From positions 1 to 34,971 of the forward strand of contig JAILPG010000127.1 of NCBI GenBank assembly GCA_024699595.1: a stretch of DNA of 34,971 nucleotides, written 5' to 3'. The notes beneath the pieces are model-generated. The model saw only the letters and a list, made by a program, of their open reading frames with translations. It was not told where the DNA came from and made no database searches. Positions 33,022 through 34,971 of the stretch are shown one piece after another. The stretch comes from Lachnospiraceae bacterium. GTDB lineage: Bacteria > Bacillota_A > Clostridia > Lachnospirales > Lachnospiraceae. A program made the translations under genes and the position numbers. How positions within the stretch are numbered: position 1 is the first letter of the stretch; every line of letters starts with the position of its first letter.

Positions 33022-34971
33022 TGAACTTATCAAAAGCCGGAATCCTAATGCTGTCGGACAGAAGCTTCGGAGTGCTTGCACTCAAATCGCTTCTTGAGTC
33101 CGATTATAATGTCTTTCTTGCCACGGACCTTAAGTCGGCTCTGGGAATAATGCAGGCCCAGAGCATAGATTTTGCGCTGCTTGATCTTACCGATGAGACC
33201 GAGGAGAGGCTTGAGTTTATCTCGAATCTGAAGCACAGCAGGGAATACCACAGCATTCTGGTGGGAGTGACACATGAGAACATGACGGATGAGATAGCGG
33301 AGAGGGCTATCTCGACCGGTGCCGCATATACACTTTCATCACCCATGAACCTGCGTGTCGTCAAGGAGCTTGTGGATAATATAGTTTCCACTTTCATTGA
33401 TGACAGGAAGATGAGAGAGGCTGAGTTTGCCGAGAAAGAGGAGAGGATACGGCTTTTTGCGGAGACCCTTGATTCGGGTATTTTAGAGATAGCTGAGGAT
33501 GATGACTGCGGCTTCAGGATACGGTTTGCGGGAGAAAACACGCTTAAGTTTTTGGACTATGATCCGGAATCTTCCGATTTCATCGGAATCCCGGTTGACA
33601 GGGCTCTGTATGAGAAGGACATGAGACTGTTCTATGAGATGATCACTAAGCTTGAGGAGACCGGAGAGCCGGTAAGCTTTACCCTGAGGATAAAAAAACG
33701 AAACGGTGCGTTTGACCCGTTTAAGACAAAGATCAGGAATATGATAATGGACCGGGGATATAAGGTCTATATAATGGCGGTCTCGCCCGGATATGAGGAG
33801 GATGAGAAAAAGGACTCGGAAAAGGAGCGGGAGAGCGGTAAGAGCGCAGCCGCCGAGCTGGATCCGCTTACCGGAATATACAGCAGGGAAGCTTTTTTTG
33901 AAAAGGCCGAAAGGCTTGTGAGCGAGAATCCCGATGAAAGATATGTCCTTACCGTGTGGGATATTGACCGTTTCAAGGCGATCAATGAGATGTTCGGACT
34001 CTCGGCCGGAGATAAGCTCATATCGGAATTTGCAGATATGCTTAAGAAAAAACTTCCGGAGGGGTCTTTATACGGACGAAACGAGTCTGACAAATTTGTA
34101 TCAATAATATCGGAGGATAACCAGAAACAGCTGGAAACAGGCTTAAACAATGTGCTTGAGGGACATGAGATCTGGCACTCATTAAACTGTACCGTACAGC
34201 TTCATGTGGGCATGTACAGGCTCGATCCCGGTGAATACGACATAGGAGTGGCCTGCGACCGTGCCATGATGGCACTGGCTGCTATAAAAGACAATTATAT
34301 ATACCATCTCAATTACTTCACGAAGGAGATGAGGGACAAGCTCTTATTAGAGCAGGAAATAGTGAGAAATTCCGAGGATGCCCTTAATAACAGGGAGTTT
34401 CACGTGATGCTGCAGCCGATCGTGGATACCGGGACAAGGGAGATCTCCGCTGCAGAGGCTTTAGTCAGATGGAAGAAGGCGGACGGAGGTTTTGTATCTC
34501 CGGGAGACTTCATACCCATATTTGAAAAGAACGGATTTGTCACAAAGGTGGATATGTTCGTCTGGGAGGAGGTCTGTGCTTTTCAGGCTGAAAGGATCCA
34601 TAAAGGCCAAAGGATCGTGCCGATCTCGGTCAACCTTTCCAGAATGGATTTTTACGATCCCGAGATATTTGAAAAGCTCGATGCCAAGACAAAGGAATAT
34701 GGAATAGGCGCAGACTGCATTAAGGTCGAGGTTACCGAGAGCGCATACATTGAGAATACGGGCGTGCTCATAAACAGCATACAGAAGTTTCGGGAAGCAG
34801 GCTACAAGGTGCTTATGGACGACTTCGGAAGCGGTTTTTCATCGCTTAACATGTTAAAGGATTTCGAGGTCGATGTCTTAAAGATCGACATGAAGTTCAT
34901 GGATACCATAGATACCTCTGAAAGAGCCGGAAACATCATAAACAGCGTCGTGCAGATGGCCAAGGCCATTT
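33021..34971 (+). CDS. Receiver-PAS-GGDEF-EAL protein, c-di-GMP phosphodiesterase-like, 3' end outside window
   Basis: The gene begins at the ATG overlapping the symporter stop (TAATG) with AGGAGG at 33011-33016, and runs uninterrupted for 650 codons to the window edge. Residues ~5-122 resemble a response-regulator receiver with Asp55 and Thr84, but the acidic pair is reduced to Asp13 and the conserved Lys is Ser107, so it may be a pseudo-receiver. A PAS-like region follows (~145-255). The GGDEF domain (~280-435) reads ESDKF at its motif (355-359), so cyclase activity is unlikely. The EAL domain (from ~450) retains E479-A-L, N538, E570/E573, D600-D601 and K621, and looks catalytically competent for cyclic di-GMP hydrolysis. 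The window cuts its last part. Confidence 0.92.
   Translation, partial: MNLSKAGILMLSDRSFGVLALKSLLESDYNVFLATDLKSALGIMQAQSIDFALLDLTDETEERLEFISNLKHSREYHSILVGVTHENMTDEIAERAISTGAAYTLSSPMNLRVVKELVDNIVSTFIDDRKMREAEFAEKEERIRLFAETLDSGILEIAEDDDCGFRIRFAGENTLKFLDYDPESSDFIGIPVDRALYEKDMRLFYEMITKLEETGEPVSFTLRIKKRNGAFDPFKTKIRNMIMDRGYKVYIMAVSPGYEEDEKKDSEKERESGKSAAAELDPLTGIYSREAFFEKAERLVSENPDERYVLTVWDIDRFKAINEMFGLSAGDKLISEFADMLKKKLPEGSLYGRNESDKFVSIISEDNQKQLETGLNNVLEGHEIWHSLNCTVQLHVGMYRLDPGEYDIGVACDRAMMALAAIKDNYIYHLNYFTKEMRDKLLLEQEIVRNSEDALNNREFHVMLQPIVDTGTREISAAEALVRWKKADGGFVSPGDFIPIFEKNGFVTKVDMFVWEEVCAFQAERIHKGQRIVPISVNLSRMDFYDPEIFEKLDAKTKEYGIGADCIKVEVTESAYIENTGVLINSIQKFREAGYKVLMDDFGSGFSSLNMLKDFEVDVLKIDMKFMDTIDTSERAGNIINSVVQMAKAI

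Overview
The window looks like chromosomal core sequence from a Clostridia species, most likely a Lachnospiraceae relative (Butyrivibrio/Roseburia type). This is inferred from the dgt-dnaG-rpoD-trmK block, strong AGGAGG-type ribosome binding sites, heavy use of AGA/AGG and ATA codons, class-B aspartate transcarbamylase (pyrBI), and lineage-restricted unknown proteins of the kind annotated as DUF5717/DUF5716. I see no insertion sequences, phage genes, tRNAs or CRISPR arrays. Every gene appears intact except the two cut by the window edges, and no stretch over 300 bases lacks a gene.

Layout. (1) 2-5444: four co-directional unknown genes: the C-terminal part of a very large helical protein, a compact Hsp70-like ATPase, a TPR-like protein and a two-pass membrane coiled-coil protein. 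(2) 5522-9176: purC-purB-purA, covering SAICAR synthesis, both adenylosuccinate lyase steps and the AMP branch. A double-VanZ membrane protein (9177-10355) follows without a gap. (3) 10417-16884: dgt, dnaG, rpoD, trmK and a nucleoside kinase fused to ThrRS-like TGS and editing-like domains. (4) 16941-17299: RNase P RNA, then a hairpin that can end transcripts from both sides. (5) Minus strand, 19332 down to 17346: nitroreductase, then pyrB and pyrI, with a strong terminator between nitroreductase and pyrB. (6) 19526-22521: folC, folP and a folB-folK fusion. The last stop codon directly abuts that of a convergent DUF5050-type membrane-anchored beta-propeller gene. (7) 23678-31444: DUF815-type AAA+ ATPase, a Ppx/GppA-like protein with altered catalytic residues, polyphosphate kinase, a small acidic protein, an ABC-F ATPase and a Cof-type HAD phosphatase. 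(8) 31468-34971: a sodium:solute symporter overlapping by one base a receiver-PAS-GGDEF-EAL protein that runs off the right edge.

How it works together. Most of the window is nucleotide, folate and replication/transcription housekeeping in tightly packed operons. The best candidates for undescribed biology are: the Hsp70-like/TPR/membrane-coiled-coil cluster at the left end; the arrangement that forces pyrBI transcription to pass a terminator lying 6 bases after the nitroreductase stop codon; and the Ppx-like protein that appears to have lost catalytic acids and HD-domain histidines beside an intact polyphosphate kinase.
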